In this document: positions 40,904 to 48,396 of the stretch, piece by piece
How positions within the stretch are numbered: position 1 is the first letter of the stretch
Layout of the letters: every line of letters starts with the position of its first letter
NCBI GenBank assembly: GCA_900316515.1
Contig: ONDE01000019.1
Coordinates: forward strand, 1 to 49,973
DNA from: an uncultured Bacteroidales bacterium
GTDB taxonomy: Bacteria; Bacteroidota; Bacteroidia; Bacteroidales; P3
Direction: 5' to 3'
Length of the DNA: 49,973 bases
The notes under the pieces: model-generated
What the model saw: only the letters and a program-made list of their open reading frames with translations
Told to the model about the DNA's origin: nothing
The model's database searches: none
Program-made: the position numbers and the translations under genes

Positions 40904-41278
40904 ATGAACAAAGACTTCATCAAAGACCCCTTCTTTCCGGAGTGCCCCATCCGCAACGTGTTGGCACGCATCGGGAGCAAATGGGCGCTGGCTGTCCTAT
41001 ACACGCTTGGCGGCAGCGAGACACCGCTGCGTTTCAAGGATATAGAGAAGGCCAATCCCGACTGCTCGCAGAAGATGTTGACACAGACCCTTCGCGGCCT
41101 GGAGGCTGACGGTCTCGTGCGCCGCACAGTTTATCCCGAGATGCCGCCGCGTGTAGAATATGCCCTCACCGACCGTGGCCGTTCGTTCCTCCCCGTTATG
41201 CGCCAGTTCATGGATTGGGCTTACCACAACCTGCACGACATCGTCAGTGACCGCGAGAAATACCATGGACAGGATTGA
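40904..41278 (+). CDS. HxlR-family winged-helix regulator
   Basis: ATG 40904 follows the promoter; the frame from 40823 is rejected. The 124-residue protein has the HxlR pattern: CPIRNVLARIGSKWALAVLY, then LRFKDIEKANPDCSQKMLTQTLRGLEADGL and the wing PPRVEYALTDRG. Cys18 (ECPIRN) and a second Cys near 56 (PDCSQ) could sense oxidants or electrophiles, as in several family members. It overlaps the macrodomain gene by 14 bases, so it probably controls that operon. Confidence 0.88.
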   Translation: MNKDFIKDPFFPECPIRNVLARIGSKWALAVLYTLGGSETPLRFKDIEKANPDCSQKMLTQTLRGLEADGLVRRTVYPEMPPRVEYALTDRGRSFLPVMRQFMDWAYHNLHDIVSDREKYHGQD

Positions 41279-41993
41279 GAATATAGACTTCTGCATCAGA
41301 TACCTGCTGGAACAGAACCAAACACAGGCCGACATTCCAGCCGAATTGGCTGAGAAGCAACGCCTGTTGCGGGCCTTGATGAACATCTGGGAGCCGCAAC
41401 CGTTGAGCAAGGAATTCCTCCGTGCTCAGAACGCGGAATTGCAGGCTCAGCTGGCCGAAAAGGGGATTGTTGAGATATCTGACGACCTCTGGCAGGGGGA
41501 CATCACACGGCTCAAGGTCGACGCCATCGTCAACGCCGCCAACAGTCGTGGTTTAGGCTGCTGGCACCCGTTGCATGCCTGTATCGACAATGCCATTCAT
41601 TCTGCCGCAGGACTGCAATTGCGCCAGAAATGTAATGATATTCTCAAGGGTGGAATGATTAACACAGGCGAAGCAATCATTACGCCTGCGTACAACCTGC
41701 CGGCGAAATATGTCATCCATACAGTGGGACCCATCATCTCCGATGGCGTACCTACCAAAGATCAGGAACGTCAGCTGGCCAACTGCTATCGAAACTGCCT
41801 CGGATTGGCCGAAGCCAACGGTTGCCACTCGATAGCCTTCTGCTGTATCTCCACCGGTGAGTTTCGTTTCCCCAACCGCCGTGCCGCCGAAATCGCCGTC
41901 GAGGCTTGCAAGGATGCTACGATAAAAGTGGTATTCAACATTTTCAAAGACATAGACTATGACATCTACCGCGAGTTACTCGGAAAGGGTTGA
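41265..41993 (+). CDS. Zinc-type macrodomain ADP-ribosyl hydrolase
   Basis: ATG 41265 overlaps the end of the HxlR gene. The 242-residue protein has the ADP-ribose site LWQGDITRLKVDAIVNAAN and the Zn-macrodomain signature GCWHPLHACIDNAIH, with Cys, His and Cys ligands kept. GGMINTGEAIITPAYNLP and AFCCISTGEF complete the fold. The first ~80 residues are a helical N-terminal part. In other bacteria such proteins remove ADP-ribose that a SirTM puts on a lipoylated carrier. Here SirTM overlaps it by 35 bases downstream. Confidence 0.9.
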   Translation: MDRIENIDFCIRYLLEQNQTQADIPAELAEKQRLLRALMNIWEPQPLSKEFLRAQNAELQAQLAEKGIVEISDDLWQGDITRLKVDAIVNAANSRGLGCWHPLHACIDNAIHSAAGLQLRQKCNDILKGGMINTGEAIITPAYNLPAKYVIHTVGPIISDGVPTKDQERQLANCYRNCLGLAEANGCHSIAFCCISTGEFRFPNRRAAEIAVEACKDATIKVVFNIFKDIDYDIYRELLGKG

Positions 41994-42795
41994 CTTCCTC
42001 CGTCGGGCGATACATGAGGCCGACCATATCATCATCGGTGCGGGCAGCGGCCTTTCAACCGCCGCTGGTATCGACTACGCCGGCGAGGAGTTCCGCCGCG
42101 AGTTCGCCCCTTGGATTGAACGCTACGGTTTCACCGACCTATATACCTCGTCGTTCCACCCTTTCGAGACGCAGGAAGAATACTGGGCCTACTGGGCCAA
42201 GCATATCTGGTTCAGCCGCTATCGCACGGGGGCTACCGAACTATACAAGATGCTCCTCATGCATTTCCCCGAGGCTTTTGTGGTGACGACCAACGTCGAC
42301 GGGCAATTCGAGTTGGCGGGCTTCCCTGGGGAACGAATCTTCGCCACTCAAGGCGACTACCGCTGGTTCCAGCCGGCGTCCGGAACCCCGAAAATATTGA
42401 TTGACAACCACGAGTGGGTGATGCGAGTACTGCCGCTCATCGAGGATTGCCGCATACCCACAGAGATGATTCCCACCATGCCCGATGGCAGCCCCGCCGC
42501 CATGAACCTGAGGATAGATGACACCTTCGTCGAAGACTTCCGGTGGCACCAGCAGGCGCGTCGCTACACCGATTTCCTGCAGCAGGTCTCGCAAGGCAAT
42601 CTTCTGCTGCTTGAGTTTGGCATCGGCTACAATACCCCCGGCATCATCCGTCTCCCCTTCGAGCAGATGGCGCAGCGCTTTCCACACACCACCCTCATCC
42701 GTTTCAACCGCGACAATCCCGAGCCATACATTGATGACCTTCCTCGCTTCGCCACCTTCACCGAGGACATTCACGCAGTATTAGACCAGAGTTGA
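41959..42795 (+). CDS. SirTM (class M sirtuin, ADP-ribosyltransferase)
   Basis: The 278-residue protein has the sirtuin NAD+ site IIIGAGSGLSTAAGIDYAG, TTNVDGQF (Asn112, Asp114) and ATQGDYRWFQ (Gln131 replaces the deacetylase His, the SirTM mark). It should ADP-ribosylate, not deacetylate. The Cys pairs that usually follow (family pattern FQCxxPC and CPxCG) are gone: here FQPASGTP and IPTMPDGSP. The zinc ribbon therefore seems lost. It is translationally coupled to the macrodomain gene. The usual carrier gene gcvH-L and lplA2 are not seen in this operon. Confidence 0.88.
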   Translation: MTSTASYSERVDFLRRAIHEADHIIIGAGSGLSTAAGIDYAGEEFRREFAPWIERYGFTDLYTSSFHPFETQEEYWAYWAKHIWFSRYRTGATELYKMLLMHFPEAFVVTTNVDGQFELAGFPGERIFATQGDYRWFQPASGTPKILIDNHEWVMRVLPLIEDCRIPTEMIPTMPDGSPAAMNLRIDDTFVEDFRWHQQARRYTDFLQQVSQGNLLLLEFGIGYNTPGIIRLPFEQMAQRFPHTTLIRFNRDNPEPYIDDLPRFATFTEDIHAVLDQS

Positions 42796-42866
42796 GTTCT
42801 GTCGCTCGCCGCAAACTTTGTTTGGTCTTTGGGCAATAAATATTATATGAGGGCGTTATATGATGT

Positions 42867-43472
42867 ATGAAAGCAATGGACATGTATGGCTTGTTCGAGA
42901 GGCAAGTCGCTGAATATCATAAGACCGACTCGGTGGATGCCGAGTTGAAGAACCCCTATAGTGCAGGCTCGTTCGAGGCTGTGCTGTGGGAGAAGTCGTG
43001 GGTGGACACCGTACAGTGGCACCTCGAGGACCTGGTGCGCCCCGACGACGTGGACCCCGTCTACGCCCTGCAGCTGAAGCGCCGCATCGACCGCTCGAAC
43101 CAGCACCGCACCGACCTGGTGGAGCGCATCGACGACCACTATATGGTTTTGTTCAAGGATGTCAAGCCAATGGCTGACGCCAAACTCAACACCGAGACGC
43201 CGGCGTGGGCTGTCGACCGCCTGTCGATACTGGCACTCAAGATATACCATTTCGGCATCGAAGCGGGTAGGGGAGACGAGGAGCACCGCGCCAAATGCCA
43301 GGCCAAGCTCGACACACTGCTCACCCAGCGCGCCGACCTCACCACGGCCATCGACCAGCTGCTGGATGACCTTGCCGCCGGTCGCCGCGTGATGAAGCTC
43401 TACCGCCAGATGAAGATGTACAACGACCCGTCGCTGAACCCGATGTTATACCAAAAAGTGTGTAGTGTGTAG
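42867..43472 (+). CDS. DUF4254 family protein
   Basis: The 201-residue protein matches DUF4254 (WEKSWVDTVQWHLEDLVR, KRRIDRSNQHRTDLVE), a mostly helical family common in Bacteroidetes beside glycosyltransferase genes. Function unknown. The start may be ATG 42867 or the Met two codons on. The last residues VCSV and the stop are encoded by a dispersed GTGTGTAGTG repeat, so its C-terminus may be altered. Confidence 0.8.
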   Translation: MKAMDMYGLFERQVAEYHKTDSVDAELKNPYSAGSFEAVLWEKSWVDTVQWHLEDLVRPDDVDPVYALQLKRRIDRSNQHRTDLVERIDDHYMVLFKDVKPMADAKLNTETPAWAVDRLSILALKIYHFGIEAGRGDEEHRAKCQAKLDTLLTQRADLTTAIDQLLDDLAAGRRVMKLYRQMKMYNDPSLNPMLYQKVCSV

Positions 43473-43533
43473 TGGATAGTGGGGAGCATTCGAGGCAATG
43501 TGCTACCCACTACTCACTATCCACTACCCACTC
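43459..43533. repeat. Inverted repeat between DUF4254 and the glycosyltransferase
   Basis: Left arm with GTAGTGGATAGTGGGGAGCA (43469-43488), right arm with TGCTACCCACTACTC and CACTATCCACTACCCAC (43501-43532); the arms are nearly complementary. Related TAGTGGTCAGTGG words occur at 2140. Confidence 0.75.
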
Positions 43534-43540
43534 CAAAGAT

Positions 43541-44551
43541 ATGAAACACGTTCTGGTTATACGGCTTTCGGCCCTCGGCGACGTGGCCATCATGGCGCCG
43601 CTGGTGAAGGCGTATGCCGAGGCCAACCGCGACGTGACCTTCACCGTTGCCGGACCGCCACTGCTGGAGCCGCTGTTCGAAGGCGAGGCGAACGTGCACT
43701 ACCTGGGCCTCAAGAAGAAGCAGAGCTTCATCAAGATATACAAGGCGTTAAATGCCGTGGGCGCCGACACCGTGATTGACCTGCACCGGGTGAACCGTGT
43801 GGGCTTCGCCATCATCACGCTGCGTCTGCGCCATCTGTTCAACCCGCACTTCCGCATCTTCGCCCTGCACAAAGGCAAGGTGTCGCGGTGGTTCTACCTG
43901 CACCATTTGTGGCGCAAGGCCCGCAAGCCGCAGTATGTGCGCTACGACGACGTGTTCCGTCACGCGGGGTTAAAATGCAATAATGCGTTAATGTGTAAAT
44001 GCGTAAGTGTTGACGTGCCAAACACTGACACGATAACGCAATCACACAATAGCGCAATCGTCGGAGTGGCTCCCTTCTCGCAGCATGAGGGCAAGATATG
44101 GCCGTGGGAGTACACAGAGAGGCTTGTACTGATGCTTGCCGAGCGGGGCCGCAAGGTGCTGCTCTTCGGCAGTAAGGAAGAGGCTCCGCAGCTGGAGGCG
44201 CTGGCCGTCAGGCACGAGAACATTAGCTCGGTGGCTGGCCGTCAGGCGTTCCGCGACGAGCTGGAGATAATCAAAGGCTTGTCGCTGATGGTCTCGATGG
44301 ACTCGGCCAACATGCACTTTGCCTCGGCCATGGGCACGCCGGTAGTGAGCATCTGGGGTGCCACGCATCCCGACTTCGGCTTCTACGGCTACGGTCAGGA
44401 TCGCGCCAACGCCCTCTGCGCCAACCTCGAGTGCCAGCCCTGCTCGGCCTTCGGCCAGAAGCCCTGCCGCTACGGCGACTACCGCTGCCTGCGGGCCATC
44501 ACGCCCGAGATGGCGTTGGAGAAAATAGAATCGCTGCTGGCGGAAAAATAA
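43541..44551 (+). CDS. Family 9 glycosyltransferase (heptosyltransferase-like)
   Basis: Start MKHVLVIRLSALGDVAIMAP is the standard GT9 opening; the frame from 43472 runs through a repeat and is rejected. The 336-residue protein has two Rossmann domains; the second has GVAPFSQHEGKIWPWEY, MVSMDSANMHFASAMGTPVV and WGATHP. It should add a sugar to lipopolysaccharide from a nucleotide sugar. Residues 146-173 are encoded by a dispersed palindromic repeat, in the linker between the domains, and need not harm activity. Confidence 0.88.
   Translation: MKHVLVIRLSALGDVAIMAPLVKAYAEANRDVTFTVAGPPLLEPLFEGEANVHYLGLKKKQSFIKIYKALNAVGADTVIDLHRVNRVGFAIITLRLRHLFNPHFRIFALHKGKVSRWFYLHHLWRKARKPQYVRYDDVFRHAGLKCNNALMCKCVSVDVPNTDTITQSHNSAIVGVAPFSQHEGKIWPWEYTERLVLMLAERGRKVLLFGSKEEAPQLEALAVRHENISSVAGRQAFRDELEIIKGLSLMVSMDSANMHFASAMGTPVVSIWGATHPDFGFYGYGQDRANALCANLECQPCSAFGQKPCRYGDYRCLRAITPEMALEKIESLLAEK
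43976..44059. repeat. Palindromic repeat translated in frame inside the glycosyltransferase
   Basis: 84 bases (28 codons). Left arm with AATGCGTTAATGTGTAAATG and GCGTAAGTGTT, right arm with AACACTGACACGATAACGC and AATCACACAATAGCGC. It matches the untranslated element at 14161-14248 in order and words. Confidence 0.8.
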
Positions 44552-44552
44552 T

Positions 44553-44583
44553 TTTGCAGTATTGGATAAAGTGCGTATATTTG
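44553..44583 (+). promoter_or_regulatory. Promoter for gcvT
   Basis: TTTG at 44553-44556 and -7 box TATATTTG at 44576-44583, 19 bases apart. The ATG follows 54 bases later. Confidence 0.8.
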
Positions 44584-44637
44584 CAATTCACTAATATGGT
44601 TTAAAGGAATCATAATAATAACAAAAACAATAACATA

Positions 44638-45714
44638 ATGAAAACCACACCGTACACCGACCTTCACATCAAACTCGGCGCCAAGATGGCAGAGTTTGCA
44701 GGCTACAACATGCCCATCCAGTACACCACCCTCATCGAGGAGCACAACAACGTCCGCAACAATGTGGGCGTGTTCGACGTGAGCCACATGGGCGAGTTCC
44801 GCGCCAAAGGCCCCATCGCCAAGCACTTCATGCAGTATGTCACCACCAACAACGTCGAGGACCTCCCCAACGGACAGGGTGGCGTCGTCGACGACATGCT
44901 CGTCTACCGCGTCCATGACGACGAGTACTTCATGGTGCCCAACGCCGCCAACATCGACAAGGACTGGAACTGGATGAGCCAGATTGCCGACAAGATGGGT
45001 ATGGAGCTCGGCAAGGACTTTGTCAACGAGAGCGAGCAGTGGGCTCAGCTCGCCGTCCAGGGTCCCAACGCCCTCAAGGCCATGCAGAAGCTGACTAGCG
45101 AGAACATCGTGGACATGGAGTACTACACCTTCAAGATCCTCACCTTCGCTGGCATCCCCAACATCATCCTCTCCACCACCGGTTACACCGGCGCCGGCGG
45201 ATGCGAAATCTACATCCCCAAGGAGAAAGCCCTCGAGGTGTGGGACAAGGTCTTCGAGGCTGGTAAAGAGTTCGGCATCATGCCTGCCGGTCTCGGCTGC
45301 CGCGACACCCTGCGTCTGGAGAAAGGCTTCGCCCTCTACGGCCACGAGATGGACGACACCGTCAGCCCCCTCGAGGCTCCGCTGGCCTTCATCGTCAAGC
45401 TGAAAGCCGAGAACAACAACTTCATCAACAAGGAGCTCCTCCTCGCCCAGAAGGCTGCCGGCTTCAAGCGCAAAGTGGCTGGCTTCGAGATGGTCGACCG
45501 CGGTATCGCCCGCAACGGCTACGAAGTCTGCAACGCCGAAGGCAAGAAGATCGGTGAGGTGCGCTCGGGCAGCCCCAGCCCCAGCACCGGCAAAAACATC
45601 GGCACCGCCCTCATCGAGGCCGCCTATGCCAAGACCGGCACCGAGATCTACATCAAGATCCGCGAGAAACTCCTCAAGGCCGTCACCGTCAAGATGCCCT
45701 TCTACGAGGGTTAA
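44638..45714 (+). CDS. gcvT: Aminomethyltransferase, T-protein of glycine cleavage
   Basis: The 358-residue protein has the GcvT layout: TPYTDLHIKLGAKMAEFAGY with IQY, the folate region GVFDVSHMGEFRAKGP, STTGYTGAGGCEIY and GLGCRDTLRLEKGF. It moves the methylene group from the lipoyl-bound intermediate of GcvH to tetrahydrofolate. gcvH and gcvP are not adjacent. It has its own promoter and terminator. It lies ~1.8 kb beyond SirTM, but DUF4254 and the glycosyltransferase separate them. Confidence 0.95.
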   Translation: MKTTPYTDLHIKLGAKMAEFAGYNMPIQYTTLIEEHNNVRNNVGVFDVSHMGEFRAKGPIAKHFMQYVTTNNVEDLPNGQGGVVDDMLVYRVHDDEYFMVPNAANIDKDWNWMSQIADKMGMELGKDFVNESEQWAQLAVQGPNALKAMQKLTSENIVDMEYYTFKILTFAGIPNIILSTTGYTGAGGCEIYIPKEKALEVWDKVFEAGKEFGIMPAGLGCRDTLRLEKGFALYGHEMDDTVSPLEAPLAFIVKLKAENNNFINKELLLAQKAAGFKRKVAGFEMVDRGIARNGYEVCNAEGKKIGEVRSGSPSPSTGKNIGTALIEAAYAKTGTEIYIKIREKLLKAVTVKMPFYEG

Positions 45715-45734
45715 TCTTTGAAGTTTCGAAAAAG

Positions 45735-45769
45735 AAAGAGGCTTGCGCCAATAGGCACAAGCCTCTTTT
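45735..45769. terminator. Terminator after gcvT
   Basis: AAAGAGGCTTG (45735-45745) pairs with CAAGCCTCTTT (45758-45768) across a 12-base loop. A-rich and T-rich flanks suit both directions, so it also serves the convergent lipoprotein gene. Confidence 0.85.
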
Positions 45770-45795
45770 CTATTCCTTCTATTTAATGGGATGGA

Positions 45796-46194
45796 CTACA
45801 AAGAATGCCGCATCGTCCCACTTACGCTGCCGAGGACATTACCATTCATTCGGTAGTCTCCCTCCTCAGTCATGTAATCCGAGGTAACCTCCTTGACGTT
45901 GAATGACAGAACGCCAGTGTATTGCCCTGATGTACGGGTGGCTGTGAACTGGTTGTCCTTGAACGTCCAATCGAAAGTCATCGTGCCAGTGGTAGCGTTG
46001 ATTGTGACGGTGTGGTCGGCCTTGATGTCGAGTTTCGCACCGCGCAGCTGGTCATAGCCGACACTCGTCGGGAAATACCAGACACCGATGATGTCGCTTT
46101 CGGAATACCCATCATCCTTACTGCAGGACGAGGCGGTGAACATTGTGGCTGCCACAAAGAACAGCATCGCCACTTTTTTGATTTGTTTGAACAT
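45796..46194 (-). CDS. Small lipoprotein, lipocalin-like, 132 aa
   Basis: A signal peptide (FKQIKKVAMLFFVAATMF) ends in a lipobox with Cys24 (TASSC). The mature part starts SKDDGYSESDIIGVWYFP, a pattern of small lipocalin-like lipoproteins of Bacteroidetes, and is beta-rich. It is probably anchored to a membrane of the envelope. Ligand unknown. Confidence 0.8.
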   Translation of the reverse strand: MFKQIKKVAMLFFVAATMFTASSCSKDDGYSESDIIGVWYFPTSVGYDQLRGAKLDIKADHTVTINATTGTMTFDWTFKDNQFTATRTSGQYTGVLSFNVKEVTSDYMTEEGDYRMNGNVLGSVSGTMRHSL

Positions 46195-46236
46195 GGTATG
46201 TTTTTTTTACTCTATGCTCTTCCGCACCCCGTTGAG

Positions 46237-46244
46237 CAAAAATA
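46237..46244 (-). promoter_or_regulatory. -7 box for the 46194 lipoprotein gene
   Basis: TATTTTTG on the minus strand, 43 bases before the ATG. A second minus-strand TATTTTTG lies at 46438-46445. The remaining 46250-46498 holds no gene I can support; the open frame there is an upstream run-on of nhaC. Confidence 0.55.
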
Positions 46245-46498
46245 AAAGAAGCGTGGTGCCGTGTACCACTTCTCCGAGTAGAGGTCGTGAGAATTACCTT
46301 GAAAAGAAGAAACGGAAACAGCCCACGCTATACGCGCGAAGCCGTCATACCATTCTTGCTTTTCATAGAAGTTTCTCACGTTTCTACTCGCAAGACGAAG
46401 ATACAACGCTTCGTGATTTCACTGTTGAAATCGACTGCAAAAATACAACTTTTCTTTCACTTGGCAAAAAATTATTTCTCCATGTCGCAAAAAGTGAG

Positions 46499-46506
46499 TA
46501 TTTTTG
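46499..46506 (+). promoter_or_regulatory. -7 box for nhaC
   Basis: TATTTTTG only 7 bases before ATG 46514. The transcript would be leaderless or start at ATG 46532. Confidence 0.6.
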
Positions 46507-46513
46507 CAGTGCG

Positions 46514-47950
46514 ATGGAAAACAACAATTTTATGTCAAGTCACCATATTCATTGGACTTTGGCGCTGATACCGATGGCGGTTCTGGTGGCGTTGCAGGTG
46601 CTTGTAATCAGGGAATTCGGCTCGGACGCCCTCGACGGGGCGAGCCAGACGGCGTTGCTCGTGGCGGCGGCCGTGGCGGTGGCCATGGGAATGATATTCT
46701 TCAAGGTACCGTGGAAGGACATCGACCACGCCATCTCGGACAATGTGCGCACCATCGGCGGCGCCATACTGATACTGTTCCTCATCGGAGCCGTGTCGGG
46801 CAGCTGGATGCTGAGCGGCGTGGTGCCGACAATGATATACTACGGCATGCAGGTGGTCTCGCCGTCGGTGTTCCTCTTCATCGCATGCCTCATCAGCGCG
46901 TTGGTGTCGCTGGTCACGGGCAGCTCGTGGACCACCATCGCCACCATCGGCATCGCCCTGATGGGCATCGGCACGGCGCACGGTTACGGCGTGGGCTGGA
47001 CGGCGGGTGCCATCATCTCGGGCGCCTACTTCGGCGACAAGATTTCGCCCCTCTCCGACACCACGGTGCTGGCCTCGTCGGTGGGCGAGGTGCCGCTGTT
47101 CAAGCATATCCGCTACATGCTCATCACCACCGTGCCGTCGTTCACCATAGCGTTGATTATCTTTCTTGTGGCAAGTCTGGTGCATGCCGAGCAGGGCGGT
47201 GTGCAGTCGGCCCAGTTTGCCGAAGGGCTGAAGAGTGCCTTCAATATCAGCCCGTGGCTGCTGCTGGTGCCCGTGGCTGCGGCGGTGTTCATCGCCTTGC
47301 GCCTGCCGGCTGCCATCGTGCTGTTCCTCTCGGCCTTCATCGCCGGAGTGGTGATGCTCTTCGCCCAGCCGGACATCGTGCAGCATGTGGGCGGCGGCAA
47401 CAGTTTCCGTGGCCTGATGCTGACCTACTACAGCGGTACGTCGCTCGACATGGGCAACGAGGCGCTCAGCAGCCTGGTGCAGACGCGCGGCATGCGGGGT
47501 ATGCTCAGCACGGTGTTCCTCATCTTCTGCGCCGCCGCTTTCGGGGGGGCGATGGCGGGTGCCGGTATGTTGCAGAGCCTCACCGCGGCGCTGGCCAAGG
47601 GTGTCAGCGGCCGCCGCTCGTTGGTGGCCTCCACCGTCGGCACCGGCCTTACGGCCAACATGGTCACCGGCGACCAATACCTCAGCATCGTGCTCACCGG
47701 CAACATCTTTAAGAATCTCTACAAGGAGAAAGGCTACGAAGGCCGCCTGCTGAGCCGCTCCACCGAGGACTCCGCCACCGTCACCTCGGTGCTGGTGCCG
47801 TGGAACACCTGCGGCATGACGCAGTCGCTGGTGCTGCATGTCCCCACGCTCACCTACCTGCCCTACTGCTTCTTCAACCTCATCTCGCCCCTGATGTCCA
47901 TCACCATCGCCATGCTGGGCTACAAGATTTTCCGGGTGGAAGAAAAATAA
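46514..47950 (+). CDS. nhaC: Na+/H+ antiporter, NhaC family
   Basis: I start at 46514 (478 aa); 46532 (MSSHHIHWTLALIP) is the alternative, since the promoter lies so close. About eleven to twelve membrane segments. Family landmarks are LVTGSSWTTIATIGIALMG in the core, SGAYFGDKISPLSDTTVLAS and LVPWNTCGMT near the end. It exchanges Na+ for H+ across the inner membrane. Single-gene unit. Confidence 0.92.
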   Translation: MENNNFMSSHHIHWTLALIPMAVLVALQVLVIREFGSDALDGASQTALLVAAAVAVAMGMIFFKVPWKDIDHAISDNVRTIGGAILILFLIGAVSGSWMLSGVVPTMIYYGMQVVSPSVFLFIACLISALVSLVTGSSWTTIATIGIALMGIGTAHGYGVGWTAGAIISGAYFGDKISPLSDTTVLASSVGEVPLFKHIRYMLITTVPSFTIALIIFLVASLVHAEQGGVQSAQFAEGLKSAFNISPWLLLVPVAAAVFIALRLPAAIVLFLSAFIAGVVMLFAQPDIVQHVGGGNSFRGLMLTYYSGTSLDMGNEALSSLVQTRGMRGMLSTVFLIFCAAAFGGAMAGAGMLQSLTAALAKGVSGRRSLVASTVGTGLTANMVTGDQYLSIVLTGNIFKNLYKEKGYEGRLLSRSTEDSATVTSVLVPWNTCGMTQSLVLHVPTLTYLPYCFFNLISPLMSITIAMLGYKIFRVEEK

Positions 47951-48018
47951 ATTACACCAGGTGTCACTTTTTTGCATTTTGTGTAGTTTAATACAGTTAG
48001 AACGAAAAAACAGAAAAT

Positions 48019-48396
48019 ATGAAATGGGTTAGAAAGATACTGAAGGGTGTGTCGCTGACGGCAGCGATGTTCGTGTTCCAGGCGTGCTATGGCCCGATGG
48101 AGGATTACTACGACACCAAAGTTACATTCCATGTTGTTGCTGAGGATACGGGCGAGCCGTTGCAGGACGTCCGTATTTGGGCTCAGGAACTCAACTATAG
48201 TGATTCTGCGGATATTGGTAACCAGAGACATATTGCCGAATATACCGATGGGAATGGATTTGCCACAGTATGGACATACGATGAAATTATCCGTTATTCG
48301 TTTGAGGACAAGGACTCGCTGTATGTTCCGGTTGACACCATTATCAACCCTGCGAAATACGATACCGTTGAAATCGTACTTCACAAGTTAGACTGA
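48019..48396 (+). CDS. Putative lipoprotein of the rSAM/lipoprotein system (TIGR04134-like)
   Basis: The 125-residue protein has a signal peptide and a lipobox Cys23 (MFVFQACYGP). The mature domain VTFHVVAEDTGEPLQDVRIW is a carboxypeptidase regulatory-like beta sandwich. Its stop shares a base with the start of the radical SAM gene (TGATG). The pairing and layout fit the rSAM/lipoprotein system described for Bacteroidetes, in which the radical SAM enzyme may modify the lipoprotein; the modification is not known to me. Confidence 0.85.
   Translation: MKWVRKILKGVSLTAAMFVFQACYGPMEDYYDTKVTFHVVAEDTGEPLQDVRIWAQELNYSDSADIGNQRHIAEYTDGNGFATVWTYDEIIRYSFEDKDSLYVPVDTIINPAKYDTVEIVLHKLD

Noticed and set aside
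41959..45714. SirTM, macrodomain and gcvT as one functional operon
   Set aside because: gcvT is a standard T-protein with its own promoter and terminator, and unrelated genes lie between; the link is only suggestive.
46088..46513. Upstream extension of nhaC by 142 codons
   Set aside because: It runs through the promoter region and antisense to the lipoprotein gene, and does not resemble NhaC N-termini.
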